Below, one piece after another: positions 36,229 to 47,612 of a DNA stretch of 64,000 nt. Within the stretch, counting starts at the first letter, position 1; the number at the start of each line of letters is the position of its first letter. The notes beneath the pieces are model-generated. The model saw only the letters and a program-made list of their open reading frames with translations, had not been told where the DNA came from and made no database searches. This stretch comes from Lachnospiraceae bacterium. GTDB lineage: Bacteria > Bacillota > Clostridia > Lachnospirales > Lachnospiraceae. Position numbers and translations under genes: made by a program. Location of the stretch: the NCBI GenBank assembly GCA_910575075.1, contig CAJTCY010000008.1, forward strand, positions 116,414 through 180,413, read 5' to 3'.

Positions 36229-37344
36229 TCAAATTTCAATCAATTGATACTTCTGGCTGCCAATGCCTATCTTCTCAGCATGCTCCAGACAAGACTTCCA
36301 GTTGGTATCTGGATGTACCATATGAAAATGATCCTGGCAGTTATTCTCCGTGTGTTTTCCCTCTTCACACAATACGCTTCCAGCAATTACCGGCTGCCGA
36401 TTACAGGCATCTGCACAAGCCATATCCAGTGCGACCGGATCAAAGGAGGCGAACATTCCCACATCTGGAATGATCGGGATGTCGTTTTCTGCATGGCAGT
36501 CACAATTGGGAGAGACATCACAGACCAGGGAAATGTGAAAATGAGGACGCTCCTGAATCACTGCCTTACTGTACTCTGCCATTTTATAATTCAGCATATC
36601 CACAGACTGCCCAAAGGAAGGTTCCACAGCATCTTTGGGACAAACCCCTATACAGCGTCCGCACCCGACACAGTTATCATGATTGATAGATGCTTTTTTA
36701 TCTGCCACTGTAATTCCCTTATGAGCGCATACTTTGGTACACATTCCGCATCCGACACAGTTATCATGATTTACATATGGTTTGCCCTCACTGTGCATTT
36801 CCATTTTTCCGGCTCTGGAACCGCATCCCATGCCAATATTTTTCAAAGCGCCTCCAAAACCTGCCATTTCATGCCCTTTAAAATGGTTCAGCGAGATGAA
36901 CACATCTGCATCCATGACAGCTCTGCCGATTTTTGCTTCTTTCACATATTCTCCATTCACAGGCACCAGTGCTTCGTCAGTTCCTTTCAGTCCGTCTGCA
37001 ATAATTACATGGCAGCCCGTGGAAAATGGAGAAAAACCATTTTCGTAGGCAGTATCAAGATGATCTAAAGCATTCTTCCTGCTTCCAACATATAGAGTAT
37101 TGCAATCTGTTAAAAACGGTTTGCCACCCAGCTCTTTTACGATATCAACCACAACTTTAGCATAATTTGGACGTAAAAAAGCCAGATTTCCAAGCTCTCC
37201 AAAATGAATCTTAATGGCTGCGTACTTATCTGTAAAATCAATCTCCCTGATTCCTGCCGTGAGTATCAGGCGTTTCAGCTTTGCCGGAATATTCTCGGTG
37301 TAAGATGTCTTGAATGTGGTAAAATATACTTTTGATGTTTCCAT
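36229..37344 (-). CDS. DUF362 iron-sulfur protein
   Basis: 371 residues. The N-terminal two-thirds match DUF362 (PF04015): AAIKIHFGELGNLAFLRPNY, GKPFLTDCNTLYVG, FISLNHFKGHEMAGFGGALK. An insert at about 190-260 holds two [4Fe-4S] ferredoxin motifs, CVGCGMCTKVCAHKG and CVGCGRCIGVCPKDA, preceded twice by NHDN. Cytosolic, no signal peptide. ATG has AAAGGAGG 6 nt upstream. Family function is not established; electron transfer is expected from the clusters. Its stop lies 7 bp from the mobile element. Confidence 0.9.
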   Translation of the reverse strand: METSKVYFTTFKTSYTENIPAKLKRLILTAGIREIDFTDKYAAIKIHFGELGNLAFLRPNYAKVVVDIVKELGGKPFLTDCNTLYVGSRKNALDHLDTAYENGFSPFSTGCHVIIADGLKGTDEALVPVNGEYVKEAKIGRAVMDADVFISLNHFKGHEMAGFGGALKNIGMGCGSRAGKMEMHSEGKPYVNHDNCVGCGMCTKVCAHKGITVADKKASINHDNCVGCGRCIGVCPKDAVEPSFGQSVDMLNYKMAEYSKAVIQERPHFHISLVCDVSPNCDCHAENDIPIIPDVGMFASFDPVALDMACADACNRQPVIAGSVLCEEGKHTENNCQDHFHMVHPDTNWKSCLEHAEKIGIGSQKYQLIEI

Positions 37345-37671
37345 ATGTATCCTCCTTTTTCTAACGTTTCTTTTACCATTTCTTCATAATTTCTTTCGAA
37401 TTCTTTATGCTTCTTTTAGAAATTGTCCACAGTTTGCACACATTTATGTCCTATACTTTATTTATCAAATGAAGTTGATGACTTACATAAATAAGCGCGC
37501 ACCGTTGTCAGCTTCGACTAACAATAATTTAACTTTATTAAGTTATTTACATATATATTTGGCGGTGCCACCGCCCAAGATGTGGCACCCCATGAAACAT
37601 TTCATAAATTTACTCCCCCAAAAGCGTTGCCGAAAGGCAGCGCTTTCCTTCCATTTATTTATATACTTTTC
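37345..37671. other. Intergenic stretch with three hairpins
   Basis: No gene seen. It holds GGCGG/CCGCC at 37561-37575, GGTGCCAC/GTGGCACC (37564-37571 with 37582-37589), and an 11-bp near-perfect stem AAAGCGTTGCC/GGCAGCGCTTT (37621-37631 with 37636-37646) just after the amidohydrolase stop, which may be its terminator although the T-run is missing. Confidence 0.55.
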
Positions 37672-38841
37672 TCACGAAATCCGCCGGGAAAAAGTAATTC
37701 TGCCGTCAATCACCACATACTCAATTTTGGTATCTGACACCATAGGATTGCCGTCCGCAACAACAAAATCAGCGTCTTTACCCACCTCCAGTGAACCTAC
37801 CCGCTCTTCCACACCAATATGCTTTGCCGCATGAATGGTAATTGCCTTAAGAGCCTCAAATTCATCCATTCCAGAATTAACTGCCAATCCGGCACAGAGA
37901 GCCAGATACTGCTGAGGAATCACTGGCGAATCTGTGATAATCGATACTTGGCATCCTGCCCTTGCAAGATCCCCTGGGGTGGCAAAACTCTTATTCTTCA
38001 ACTCAAATTTGGTGGCATGGCCCAGAGAGGGACCTACTGCCACAGGATATCCTTCTTTTGCCAGGTCTTCTGCAATCAAAGACCCATCCGTACAGTGATC
38101 CAGGGCAAGCCCTACCTGAAATTCTCTGGCAATGCGGATTGCTGTATAGATATCATTCGCCTGATGGACATGTGCTTTTAATGGCAGTTCGCCTTTTATG
38201 ACAGGAATCAGGGCTTCCAGCTTGGGATCGTAAGGAGGGCGCTTGAATAGATCCTCGCCCGCTGCCTGCTGCCTTTCCATATATTCTCTCGTTCGTTCCA
38301 ACATAATTCTCAGTTTTGAAGCAGTACTCATCCTTGAATAATTATCTTTGTCTTTATAGCATATTTTGGGATTTTCACCAAAGGCGCATTTCATCGCTGC
38401 CCTGTGTTTTACCACCATATCGTCAATCCGTTTGCCCACCGTTTTGTATACGGTAAATGTTCCTCCCAGCACATTCGAACTTCCTGGACCTGCCGCCACG
38501 CAGGTAACTCCGCCTTCCATGGCAAGGCGGATGCTCTCATCCTGAGGATTCAAGCCATCCACTGCCGATAACTGCGGTGTAATTGAATCGGTTACTTCAT
38601 TATAATCAGCTCCTTCAAACCCAATCCCATACCCATCTAATCCCAAATGGCAATGTGCTTCCACAAAACCTGGATAGACATGTAACTCTGAGGCGTCCAG
38701 TACCTTGATTTGCTTTGGATTCTTTATCTCTGCAGCTATCTCTATTATTTTTCCATCCTCTGTCAGAATATCTGCCTGATAAGGTTCTCTATGAATCGCA
38801 TCATGAATCAATCCTCGTTTTATCATCAACATTTCTTTCAT
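37672..38841 (-). CDS. Metal-dependent amidohydrolase
   Basis: 389 residues from ATG 38841 (AAAGGT upstream). Amidohydrolase-superfamily TIM barrel: VYPGFVEAHCHLGLDGYG contains the HxH metal motif; further metal or substrate positions are KAHVHQANDI, LDHCTDG and IITDSPVIPQ. C-terminal beta sandwich with KDADFVVADGNPM. The pattern resembles imidazolonepropionase/prolidase-like hydrolases of unknown specificity. Cytosolic. Single-gene unit with an extended -10 promoter far upstream at 38999. Confidence 0.88.
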   Translation of the reverse strand: MKEMLMIKRGLIHDAIHREPYQADILTEDGKIIEIAAEIKNPKQIKVLDASELHVYPGFVEAHCHLGLDGYGIGFEGADYNEVTDSITPQLSAVDGLNPQDESIRLAMEGGVTCVAAGPGSSNVLGGTFTVYKTVGKRIDDMVVKHRAAMKCAFGENPKICYKDKDNYSRMSTASKLRIMLERTREYMERQQAAGEDLFKRPPYDPKLEALIPVIKGELPLKAHVHQANDIYTAIRIAREFQVGLALDHCTDGSLIAEDLAKEGYPVAVGPSLGHATKFELKNKSFATPGDLARAGCQVSIITDSPVIPQQYLALCAGLAVNSGMDEFEALKAITIHAAKHIGVEERVGSLEVGKDADFVVADGNPMVSDTKIEYVVIDGRITFSRRIS

Positions 38842-38998
38842 ATTATGTGACCTTTCTTTTCGTGGATATGACTCATATTTTTCCAAATTTTCAGAAAAAA
38901 ATCCATTAATAATTAAAGTGAATTAATGACATTTGTAAAAATACGTTTGTATTTTCTCACCCGGACACTTCCATTCTGACGATATCAAATCTATTGCT

Positions 38999-39007
38999 AT
39001 TATACCA
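38999..39007 (-). promoter_or_regulatory. Extended -10 promoter upstream of the amidohydrolase
   Basis: Minus strand TGGTATAAT, a TGn extended -10 (core TATAAT at 38999-39004), about 160 bp before the gene. No clear -35. It directly follows the terminator at 39029-39068, consistent with a fresh start of transcription. Confidence 0.5.
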
Positions 39008-39028
39008 TGCTGTTATAAAAAAGAGAAT

Positions 39029-39068
39029 ACAAAAAGGAACCATATTACCTTACATAACACAGTTCCTT
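39029..39068 (-). terminator. Rho-independent terminator of the small-peptide transcript
   Basis: Minus strand arms AAGGAACTGTGTTA and TAATATGGTTCCTT pair over 14 bp (three G-U pairs) around a 7-nt loop and are followed by TTTTTGT. It ends transcription coming from the promoter at 39437. The stretch between (39069-39277) has only a 36-codon frame (MIQKIRTLLKNYNFQSL onward) without a ribosome site. Confidence 0.75.
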
Positions 39069-39277
39069 CTGTAAACTTTCCGATCTCAGCTGTCATCCAA
39101 CTGATATGCAGTTTTATTTATAAATACTCCCTTAATTACAGTTCATGCTACTTCTCCATGAAACTGCTTTTTCCTCATTTGTATTTTTAACCAACGACTG
39201 AAAATTATAATTTTTCAGCAGGGTTCTTATCTTTTGTATCATACTAAATTACTTATCCTATGTTTAAAAAACTTATC

Positions 39278-39337
39278 CTACCATCCAAAAAGTTCTTTCA
39301 ATAATTTCCACAATGATTCCCCAGTTGAAAAATACAT
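39278..39337 (-). CDS. Putative 19-aa regulatory peptide downstream of the AgrC-like kinase
   Basis: Reads MYFSTGESLWKLLKELFGW then TAG. The start is backed by an almost ideal ribosome site, GTGGAGGTGAGAAC before the ATG (7-nt spacing). Residues 8-19 form an amphipathic, Trp/Leu-rich segment; there is no Cys and no AgrD-like lactone motif, and no signal peptide of usual length. It is the first good reading frame after the -10 box at 39437-39442, whose promoter carries paired LytTR sites, and it precedes a terminator. It could be a signal, a small membrane-active peptide, or a leader. A 46-codon overlapping frame from 39438 is disfavoured because its ATG overlaps the -10 box. Confidence 0.6.
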   Translation of the reverse strand: MYFSTGESLWKLLKELFGW

Positions 39338-39436
39338 GTTCTCACCTCCACTTCGTGCTGTTTGATATTTGCAAAATCATCTGCCTGCAATATCGGAAAG
39401 TCTGCTCGTGCAGCAATCTCACAACTTTCTATTGCC

Positions 39437-39505
39437 ATTTTACCTAACCTTCCAAGAAAATTACAAGCATTCTGGAATAAACGGTCGAAATTTGGAGAGA
39501 ACGGT
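39437..39505 (-). promoter_or_regulatory. Small-peptide promoter with paired LytTR-type sites
   Basis: Minus strand, in order: repeat A ACCGTTCTC (39497-39505), repeat B ACCGTTTAT (39477-39485), -35 TTGTAA (39461-39466), 18-bp spacer, -10 TAAAAT (39437-39442). Repeat starts are 20 bp apart and repeat B starts 43 bp before the -10, exactly as at 33841-33909. The 12-mer ACCGTTTATTCC is shared with the subtilase promoter. The site begins six bp after the kinase stop codon. Confidence 0.75.
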
Positions 39506-39511
39506 CATTTT

Positions 39512-40798
39512 TTACCAATTAAGTATAATTCTGGTCAGAAATACTTCTTCCATCTCTTCAAAGAACAGCTCCCCATGGTTTTTCTCAACGGCTGCCTTCA
39601 CATTTTCAATTCCAAATCCATGATTTTGATCATCTGCCTTCGTCGTAATACTGCCTAATTTTTCAATATCTACAGAGTCTTTTACTGGATTTGTGATCTC
39701 TATTACCAGATGGCTGCCGAGATGACGGATCTCCAGATGAATATATCTTTGTTCAGCAGGAAGCTTTTCACATGCCTCCACACTGTTTGCCAGCAAATTG
39801 GAAAATATTGTGCACAAGTCAAAATCTCCTATGGATATCTCTGAGGGAATACTTCCCTCGACCTTCCATGAGATCTGAAAATTTTCTGAACGAATCTGTG
39901 CTTCTAACAGCACTGCATCCACAATTTCATGATTTACGGACGGCATTTTCCGAATCATCTTATCAGCATGCCTGCACATAGCTGCCAAATATTCTTCAGC
40001 TTTCTGGTATTCTTTGTGTTCCATATAATACCGCAGGCTTGTCGTATGCGCCTGCAGGTCGTGGCGCATCTTCCGAGTTTCTCTGGCATTCTCCCTAACT
40101 TCCCTCACATATTCCCTGCTAATCTTCAGATATTCATCTTTCAGCTTGCTTTCTGCCTGATACTTTTTCCGCAGTAAATCCAGTATCACAACACCCACTC
40201 CAAGCGCATAGAACATGGCGCTGACAATCACCATGCAAACTGTCACACAGATAACCTGACCTGTATTTACATATACTGATACACTCATATCTTCTATGTA
40301 GTACTGAACCAGAGACGCCGCCAGGCAGCAGATACTTCCGGTCAGAAAATATTTAGTCTGTAGACTTTTCAAAATATTTTCATATCCAGATATCTTTCTA
40401 AGTCTATATGCCAGCATCCCTGCTATTATAATGGTAAGTCCACCTCTTATCATTCGATACAAACCATATAATTTCAAGACAGTCATGGGTTTTCCAAAAA
40501 ATCCAGAAAACGTCAAGTCGATACACAGATAAGGCATATGAAGGTACATAATACTGCAAACAAAGATTGATAATTTGCGAAACAGTTTTCCTCTGGTCCA
40601 TAATGATACAATTATAGGAGACAAAATCACTCTAAATAGTAACATCGTAAATTCATCAAAACCAAGAAAAGCATCTCCAATACATAAGCCTACAAGAAAA
40701 AGTCCTCCTCCAATAAAATATTTTCGGTTTCTGGAAATAGGTACACAAAATACTCCACATACCATAAACATATTTTCCAACATAGAGATAATTTCCAT
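39512..40798 (-). CDS. AgrC-like membrane sensor kinase (GHKL)
   Basis: About 428 residues from ATG 40798 (GAGGG 7 nt upstream); an ATG at 40822 is possible. Six or so membrane helices fill residues 1-220. A cytosolic dimerisation helix (EYVREVRENARETRKMRHDL, with the His box MRHDLQAH) leads to a GHKL ATPase domain: FDLCTIFSNLLANSVEACEK as N box and NHGFGIENVKAAVEKNHGE as G box. This architecture is that of peptide-sensing AgrC/ComD kinases. The partner LytTR regulator lies upstream on the same strand and the 19-aa peptide downstream. No AgrB protease or AgrD-type precursor is visible. Confidence 0.92.
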   Translation of the reverse strand: MEIISMLENMFMVCGVFCVPISRNRKYFIGGGLFLVGLCIGDAFLGFDEFTMLLFRVILSPIIVSLWTRGKLFRKLSIFVCSIMYLHMPYLCIDLTFSGFFGKPMTVLKLYGLYRMIRGGLTIIIAGMLAYRLRKISGYENILKSLQTKYFLTGSICCLAASLVQYYIEDMSVSVYVNTGQVICVTVCMVIVSAMFYALGVGVVILDLLRKKYQAESKLKDEYLKISREYVREVRENARETRKMRHDLQAHTTSLRYYMEHKEYQKAEEYLAAMCRHADKMIRKMPSVNHEIVDAVLLEAQIRSENFQISWKVEGSIPSEISIGDFDLCTIFSNLLANSVEACEKLPAEQRYIHLEIRHLGSHLVIEITNPVKDSVDIEKLGSITTKADDQNHGFGIENVKAAVEKNHGELFFEEMEEVFLTRIILNW

Positions 40799-40868
40799 TA
40801 TTATACCCTCTACACCGCTCATTTACCTCTCCCTTCCCATTATTCTTCTTTATCTCTGTAATTTGGGA

Positions 40869-40908
40869 GAGAGCGTAAACCCATGAATCTCCAGGGAATT
40901 ACACTCTC
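40869..40908 (-). other. Leader hairpin between the LytTR regulator and kinase genes
   Basis: An 11-bp stem with one G-U pair formed by GAGAGCGTAAA (40869-40879) and its partner ending at 40908, with an inner CCC/GGG stem. It lies between the kinase promoter and the kinase start and has no T-run. It may modulate kinase expression. Confidence 0.45.
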
Positions 40909-40977
40909 TATTTGATCATTTTACTGTTTCGTTTTTTTATTACTTTTCGTACAATATAACTGCATTATATGGCTTTT

Positions 40978-41006
40978 ATTATAACAAATCGTACAAAAGG
41001 TGTAAA
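40978..41006 (-). promoter_or_regulatory. Predicted promoter of the AgrC-like kinase
   Basis: Minus strand TTTACA (41001-41006), 17-bp spacer, TATAAT (40978-40983). It sits in the 235-bp gap after the LytTR regulator, so the kinase can be expressed apart from the regulator. The sequence TTGTACGA occurs twice around it. Confidence 0.65.
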
Positions 41007-41033
41007 CCTCGTTTCATCGTGCCATGGTTTTGT

Positions 41034-41735
41034 TTACCTGGCTCTTTTGATAATATATTTCCGATAGGAATCTTTCAGTTCCTTTCCTCTTCTTCTGCTG
41101 ATTGGGATCTTATCCCCATTGCACATACAAATATGTTCTTCCATCCTTTGTATATTTTGAAAATTTACCAGATAACACTTATGACAGCGGAAAAAGAAAT
41201 TGTCTCTCAATTCCTCCTCCCACTGTCTGAGGCTTCTATTGCAGAAATATCTGCCATTGCTGCTGACCACACAGCTATATTTATCATCTGACTCAAAATA
41301 AAAAATATCTCTGATCTTTATTACAAACTCTTTGTCAGCGCCTTTAATCACCAACCCCCTGTTTTCCCTGATATCTTCTAAAACCCGGTCCAGATACTTC
41401 TCAAGCTCCTTCTGTTCAATTGGTTTATGCAGAAACCCATATACATTTTTCCCAAAGGCGTCAGACATTGCTTCCAAATGATTGGTGACAAACAATATTT
41501 TAATATCTTCGTTGGTCCGGCACAGCAAATCCTTTAACTCAATGCCTGTCATCCCATTCATCTCTATATCCAGAAGCAGAATATCTGTAGACAAATGCTG
41601 TTCGAAAAAGGAATCTCCTGAATCATATTCTCTGAGCTGATACTCCGTTTCTTTCTCATTAAAATATTGTTCCAGCATTTTACAGACAGCTTTTCTGCAT
41701 ACAATGTCATCTTCGCATATTCCAACCTTTATCAT
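41034..41735 (-). CDS. LytTR-family response regulator 2 (AgrA-like)
   Basis: 233 residues from ATG 41735 (GGAG upstream). The receiver has GICEDDIVCRKAV, the acceptor in DILLLDIEMNGMTGIELKDL, and Lys in YGFLHKPIEQKEL. The LytTR DNA-binding domain contains IFYFESDDKYSCVV, NFFFRCHKCYLVNFQNIQ and KIPISRRRGKEL. Paralogue of the regulator at 29288. Partner of the AgrC-like kinase 236 bp downstream. Its own promoter is at 41767. The obvious candidate to bind the paired repeats at 39477-39505 and 33881-33909. Confidence 0.94.
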   Translation of the reverse strand: MIKVGICEDDIVCRKAVCKMLEQYFNEKETEYQLREYDSGDSFFEQHLSTDILLLDIEMNGMTGIELKDLLCRTNEDIKILFVTNHLEAMSDAFGKNVYGFLHKPIEQKELEKYLDRVLEDIRENRGLVIKGADKEFVIKIRDIFYFESDDKYSCVVSSNGRYFCNRSLRQWEEELRDNFFFRCHKCYLVNFQNIQRMEEHICMCNGDKIPISRRRGKELKDSYRKYIIKRAR

Positions 41736-41766
41736 TTCTTTTCCGCTCCTTGCCCGTATTTTTTTC

Positions 41767-41795
41767 ATTATATTTTAACTCAGATTTTCTGTCTA
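41767..41795 (-). promoter_or_regulatory. Predicted promoter of LytTR regulator 2
   Basis: Minus strand TAGACA (41790-41795), 17-bp spacer, TATAAT (41767-41772), about 30 bp before the start codon. An 8-bp-arm palindrome CGCATATT-TG-AATATGCG (41828-41845) lies just upstream and could be an operator. No LytTR-type repeats are visible here. Confidence 0.6.
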
Positions 41796-41877
41796 TACGA
41801 ATTTATACAAATTACTGGAACACAATTCGCATATTTGAATATGCGATAAGCGATTGAGATCATCTTAAAACAGACAA

Positions 41878-41968
41878 GGGAGCTGCTGCAAAAACACCAT
41901 CAGATACAATATAAATTCCATTTCCGGAACACTATATTGCATCATGCTGCTATTTTGCAACAGCTCCC
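41878..41968 (-). terminator. Long hairpin after the ATP synthase operon
   Basis: GGGAGCTGCTGCAAAA (41878-41893) pairs with TTTTGCAACAGCTCCC (41953-41968), one mismatch; inner arms ATACAATATA/TATATTGCAT and TTCC/GGAA continue the fold. It begins about 20 bp after the atpC stop and separates it from the LytTR regulator. The T-run is weak. The sequence has the look of a dispersed repeat used as a terminator. Confidence 0.6.
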
Positions 41969-41986
41969 ATACATTTCAGACACGCT

Positions 41987-42382
41987 CTATTTTACATGCA
42001 GACGAACTAATGCTTTCTTTAATGCTATTTCAGCACGCGCAACATCAATATCTGCACTATGGCTGCGCAACCGTTCTTCTGCCCTTGCCTTTGCTGCTTC
42101 GGCACGTGATACGTCAATCTCATCCGGCCATTCCGCAATTTCAGCAAGAAATGTTATTTTCTCACCAAGAATTTGTACGAATCCGGCATGAATTGCCGCT
42201 TCTTTCTTTCCACCCGACTCTGAAATCGTCACAATTCCAGGAGCCAGCACCGTGGTCAGAGGGATATGATGCTTATAGACTCCCATCTCTCCATCCACAG
42301 AGGTGAACTCCACCATGGAAGCCTCTCCCTCATAAAACACCCGATCCGGGGTAATAATCTGCAGCTGAAAATTCTCTGCCAT
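41987..42382 (-). CDS. atpC: F1 ATP synthase epsilon subunit
   Basis: 131 residues; part of the central stalk and an inhibitor of ATP hydrolysis. N-terminal beta sandwich (FQLQIITPDRVFYEGEASMV, VDGEMGVYKHHIPLTTVLAP) and C-terminal helical hairpin (AEAAKARAEERLRSH, VARAEIALKKALVRL). Last gene of the operon. Its ribosome site, ATAAGGAGG, is contributed by the last 89-bp unit of the tandem array upstream. Confidence 0.97.
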   Translation of the reverse strand: MAENFQLQIITPDRVFYEGEASMVEFTSVDGEMGVYKHHIPLTTVLAPGIVTISESGGKKEAAIHAGFVQILGEKITFLAEIAEWPDEIDVSRAEAAKARAEERLRSHSADIDVARAEIALKKALVRLHVK

Positions 42383-42391
42383 GTGTCCACC

Positions 42392-42658
42392 CTCCTTATA
42401 TAATGAATCGGCACGCCCCGCCTTGCGTCTCCTGCCATGACGGCGGAAGGCATTTACTTAAATGCTTCGCATTTGCCTTCCTCCTTATATAATGAATCGG
42501 CACGCCCCGCCTTGCGTCTCCTGCCATGACGGCGGAAGGCATTTACTTAAATGCTTCGCATTTGCCTTCCTCCTTATATAATGAATCGGCACGCCCCGCC
42601 TTGCGTCTCCTGCCATGGCGGCGGAAGGCATTTACTTAAATGCTTCGCATTTGCCTTC
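42392..42658. repeat. Three 89-bp tandem repeats filling the atpD-atpC gap
   Basis: Units at 42392-42480, 42481-42569 and 42570-42658. The first two are identical; the third differs by one base (CATGGCGG for CATGACGG). On the coding (minus) strand each unit begins with a hairpin (GGAAGGCA/TGCCTTCC outer arms, AAATGC/GCATTT inner arms) and ends in ATAAGGAGG, a full ribosome site. In the first two units met by the ribosome that site is followed by a tiny frame ATG CGA AGC ATT TAA; in the last it serves atpC. The array starts 3 bp after the atpD stop and is virtually the entire gap. Confidence 0.95.
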
Positions 42659-42661
42659 CTT

Positions 42662-44098
<1,437 letters not shown>

Positions 44099-44165
44099 TT
44101 ACGTCAGCAGTATTTTCCTCTGAAAGCAGCCGCGATATACAGACAGTATCTTAAAACAGTAATTT

Positions 44166-45023
44166 TTAAGATATCGCCTCTGCACCAGCAATAATTTCAG
44201 TAAGTTCCTGTGTAATAGAACTCTGGCGCGCTCTGTTATATTTCAATGTCAAATCACTGATCATTTCATCTGCATTGCTCGTCGCAGAATCCATTGCCTG
44301 CATTCTGGCTCCGTTTTCACTTGCCACTGCTTCTACCAGCGCCCCATAGAAAAGGCTTGTCATATATTTGGGAATGATCAGATTCAGTGCTTCTTCCTCA
44401 TTAGGCTCATAATTCATCAGCACATTGGCTTCTGCCTCTTTCAGCTCTGCTTCATCAAATTCCACTGGCAGCAGCTTCATCAGCGTAGGCTCATGGCTGA
44501 CCGTATTCTTAAAATGCGTATAAGCAAGGTATATTTCTCCTATTTCACCTTTGCTGAATGCTTCCAAGACCTCTTTACAGATAACAGAAGCATCATCATA
44601 AGTAGGACCTTCGATGACATCAGAATAATCCGCCTTAATCTCATACCCTTTGCGCATTAAAAGTTCTTTCGCCTTGCGCCCGATCATGTAAACCTGGACA
44701 TCCTCTTTTGCCATTCCGCTGTTTGTAATAAGCTTTACCACATTAGAATTGTAACCACCGGCAAGCCCTCGATTAGAGGCAATGGTAATCACTGCCTTTT
44801 TCTGCGAATTGCCAGGCTTTAAATAGGGATGATTCAGATTACCGCTTCTTGCAAGCATGGAAGTCACCGTCTGATACATATGATTGAAATATGGATTGGA
44901 CTGCTCTGCACGGTTGCGTGCTTTCTGCAGTTTAACAGTAGAAACAAGCTTCATGGCTTTTGTGATTTGCTGCGTACTCTGTATGCTGCCTTTTCTTCGT
45001 TTAATGTCCCTCATGGACGCCAT
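44166..45023 (-). CDS. atpG: F1 ATP synthase gamma subunit
   Basis: 285 residues; rotor shaft. N-terminal helix MRDIKRRKGSIQSTQQITKA and C-terminal helix ATSNADEMISDLTLKYNRAR with RQSSITQELTEIIAGAEAIS are the paired coiled-coil ends; ITIASNRGLAGGYNSNV lies between. ATG with AGGTGG upstream. A 112-bp gap before atpD contains no obvious structure. Confidence 0.98.
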   Translation of the reverse strand: MASMRDIKRRKGSIQSTQQITKAMKLVSTVKLQKARNRAEQSNPYFNHMYQTVTSMLARSGNLNHPYLKPGNSQKKAVITIASNRGLAGGYNSNVVKLITNSGMAKEDVQVYMIGRKAKELLMRKGYEIKADYSDVIEGPTYDDASVICKEVLEAFSKGEIGEIYLAYTHFKNTVSHEPTLMKLLPVEFDEAELKEAEANVLMNYEPNEEEALNLIIPKYMTSLFYGALVEAVASENGARMQAMDSATSNADEMISDLTLKYNRARQSSITQELTEIIAGAEAIS

Positions 45024-45041
45024 AATAATTCACCACCTGTT

Positions 45042-47096
<2,055 letters not shown>

Positions 47097-47109
<13 letters not shown>

Positions 47110-47612
47110 GTACTCTCACCTATTTCCTTCAATGTTTCTTCTACCAATGTATTCTGAATAGACGTATCGATAGAAGCTGCCACTACTTTTCCTGCCATCA
47201 TGGAGGCAATGGCGATCATTTCCTGTTTTGCCTCATCCATCACGCGTTTCTTCTCCAACAATGCTTCCTCATTGGCACGCTTGATAATTCTGGCTGCCTC
47301 TTCCTTCGCCTCATCCACGATTCTTGCTTCATTCTTTAAAGCTTTCTGGCGGGCTTCACTTAAGATTTCCTCAGCTTCTTTCTCGATACCTTTCAGCTTC
47401 TGATCATATTCTTCCTTTACGGCAGATGCTTCTTCTCTGTCCTTGCGTGCTGTATCAATATCGTTTTTGATACGCTCCTGCCTGTCCTTTAACATCTTCT
47501 TCGCAGGATTAAATAAAAAATAGGACATCAAAGTAAACAGAAACAGAATGGCAAGTACCGAAAGTATGGTATCATGCAGCAACTGTGGGGTTAAGCCAAA
47601 TAACTGTTCCAA
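47097..47612 (-). CDS. atpF: F0 ATP synthase b subunit
   Basis: 171 residues; peripheral stator. One N-terminal membrane helix (ILSVLAILFLFTLMSYFLF) followed by a long charged coiled coil (MLKDRQERIKNDIDTARKDR to KRVMDEAKQEM). The start is TTG after AAAGGAGG, about 12 nt away, inside the end of the short frame at 47591-47749. Confidence 0.95.

Noticed and set aside
37499..37530. Single ACCGTTGTC as a further LytTR site
   Set aside because: No second repeat 20 bp away and no -10 at 43 bp spacing.
39069..39277. 36-codon frame MIQKIRTLLKNYNFQSL onward after the 19-aa peptide
   Set aside because: No ribosome site at usable distance and no recognisable motif.
39298..39438. 46-codon frame (MAIESCEIAARADFP onward) as the AgrD-like precursor
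   Set aside because: Its ATG overlaps the -10 box, so it is not on the predicted transcript. It has a weak ribosome site, and its cysteines do not match AgrD patterns.
42256..42453. Small gene MPSAVMAGDARRGVPIHY-like in the atpD-atpC repeats
   Set aside because: The frame runs from the repeat into atpC out of frame. The unit is 89 bp, not a multiple of three, so the peptide would change from unit to unit.
42392..42658. CRISPR array
   Set aside because: Units are contiguous and identical with no unique spacers, so this is a tandem duplication.
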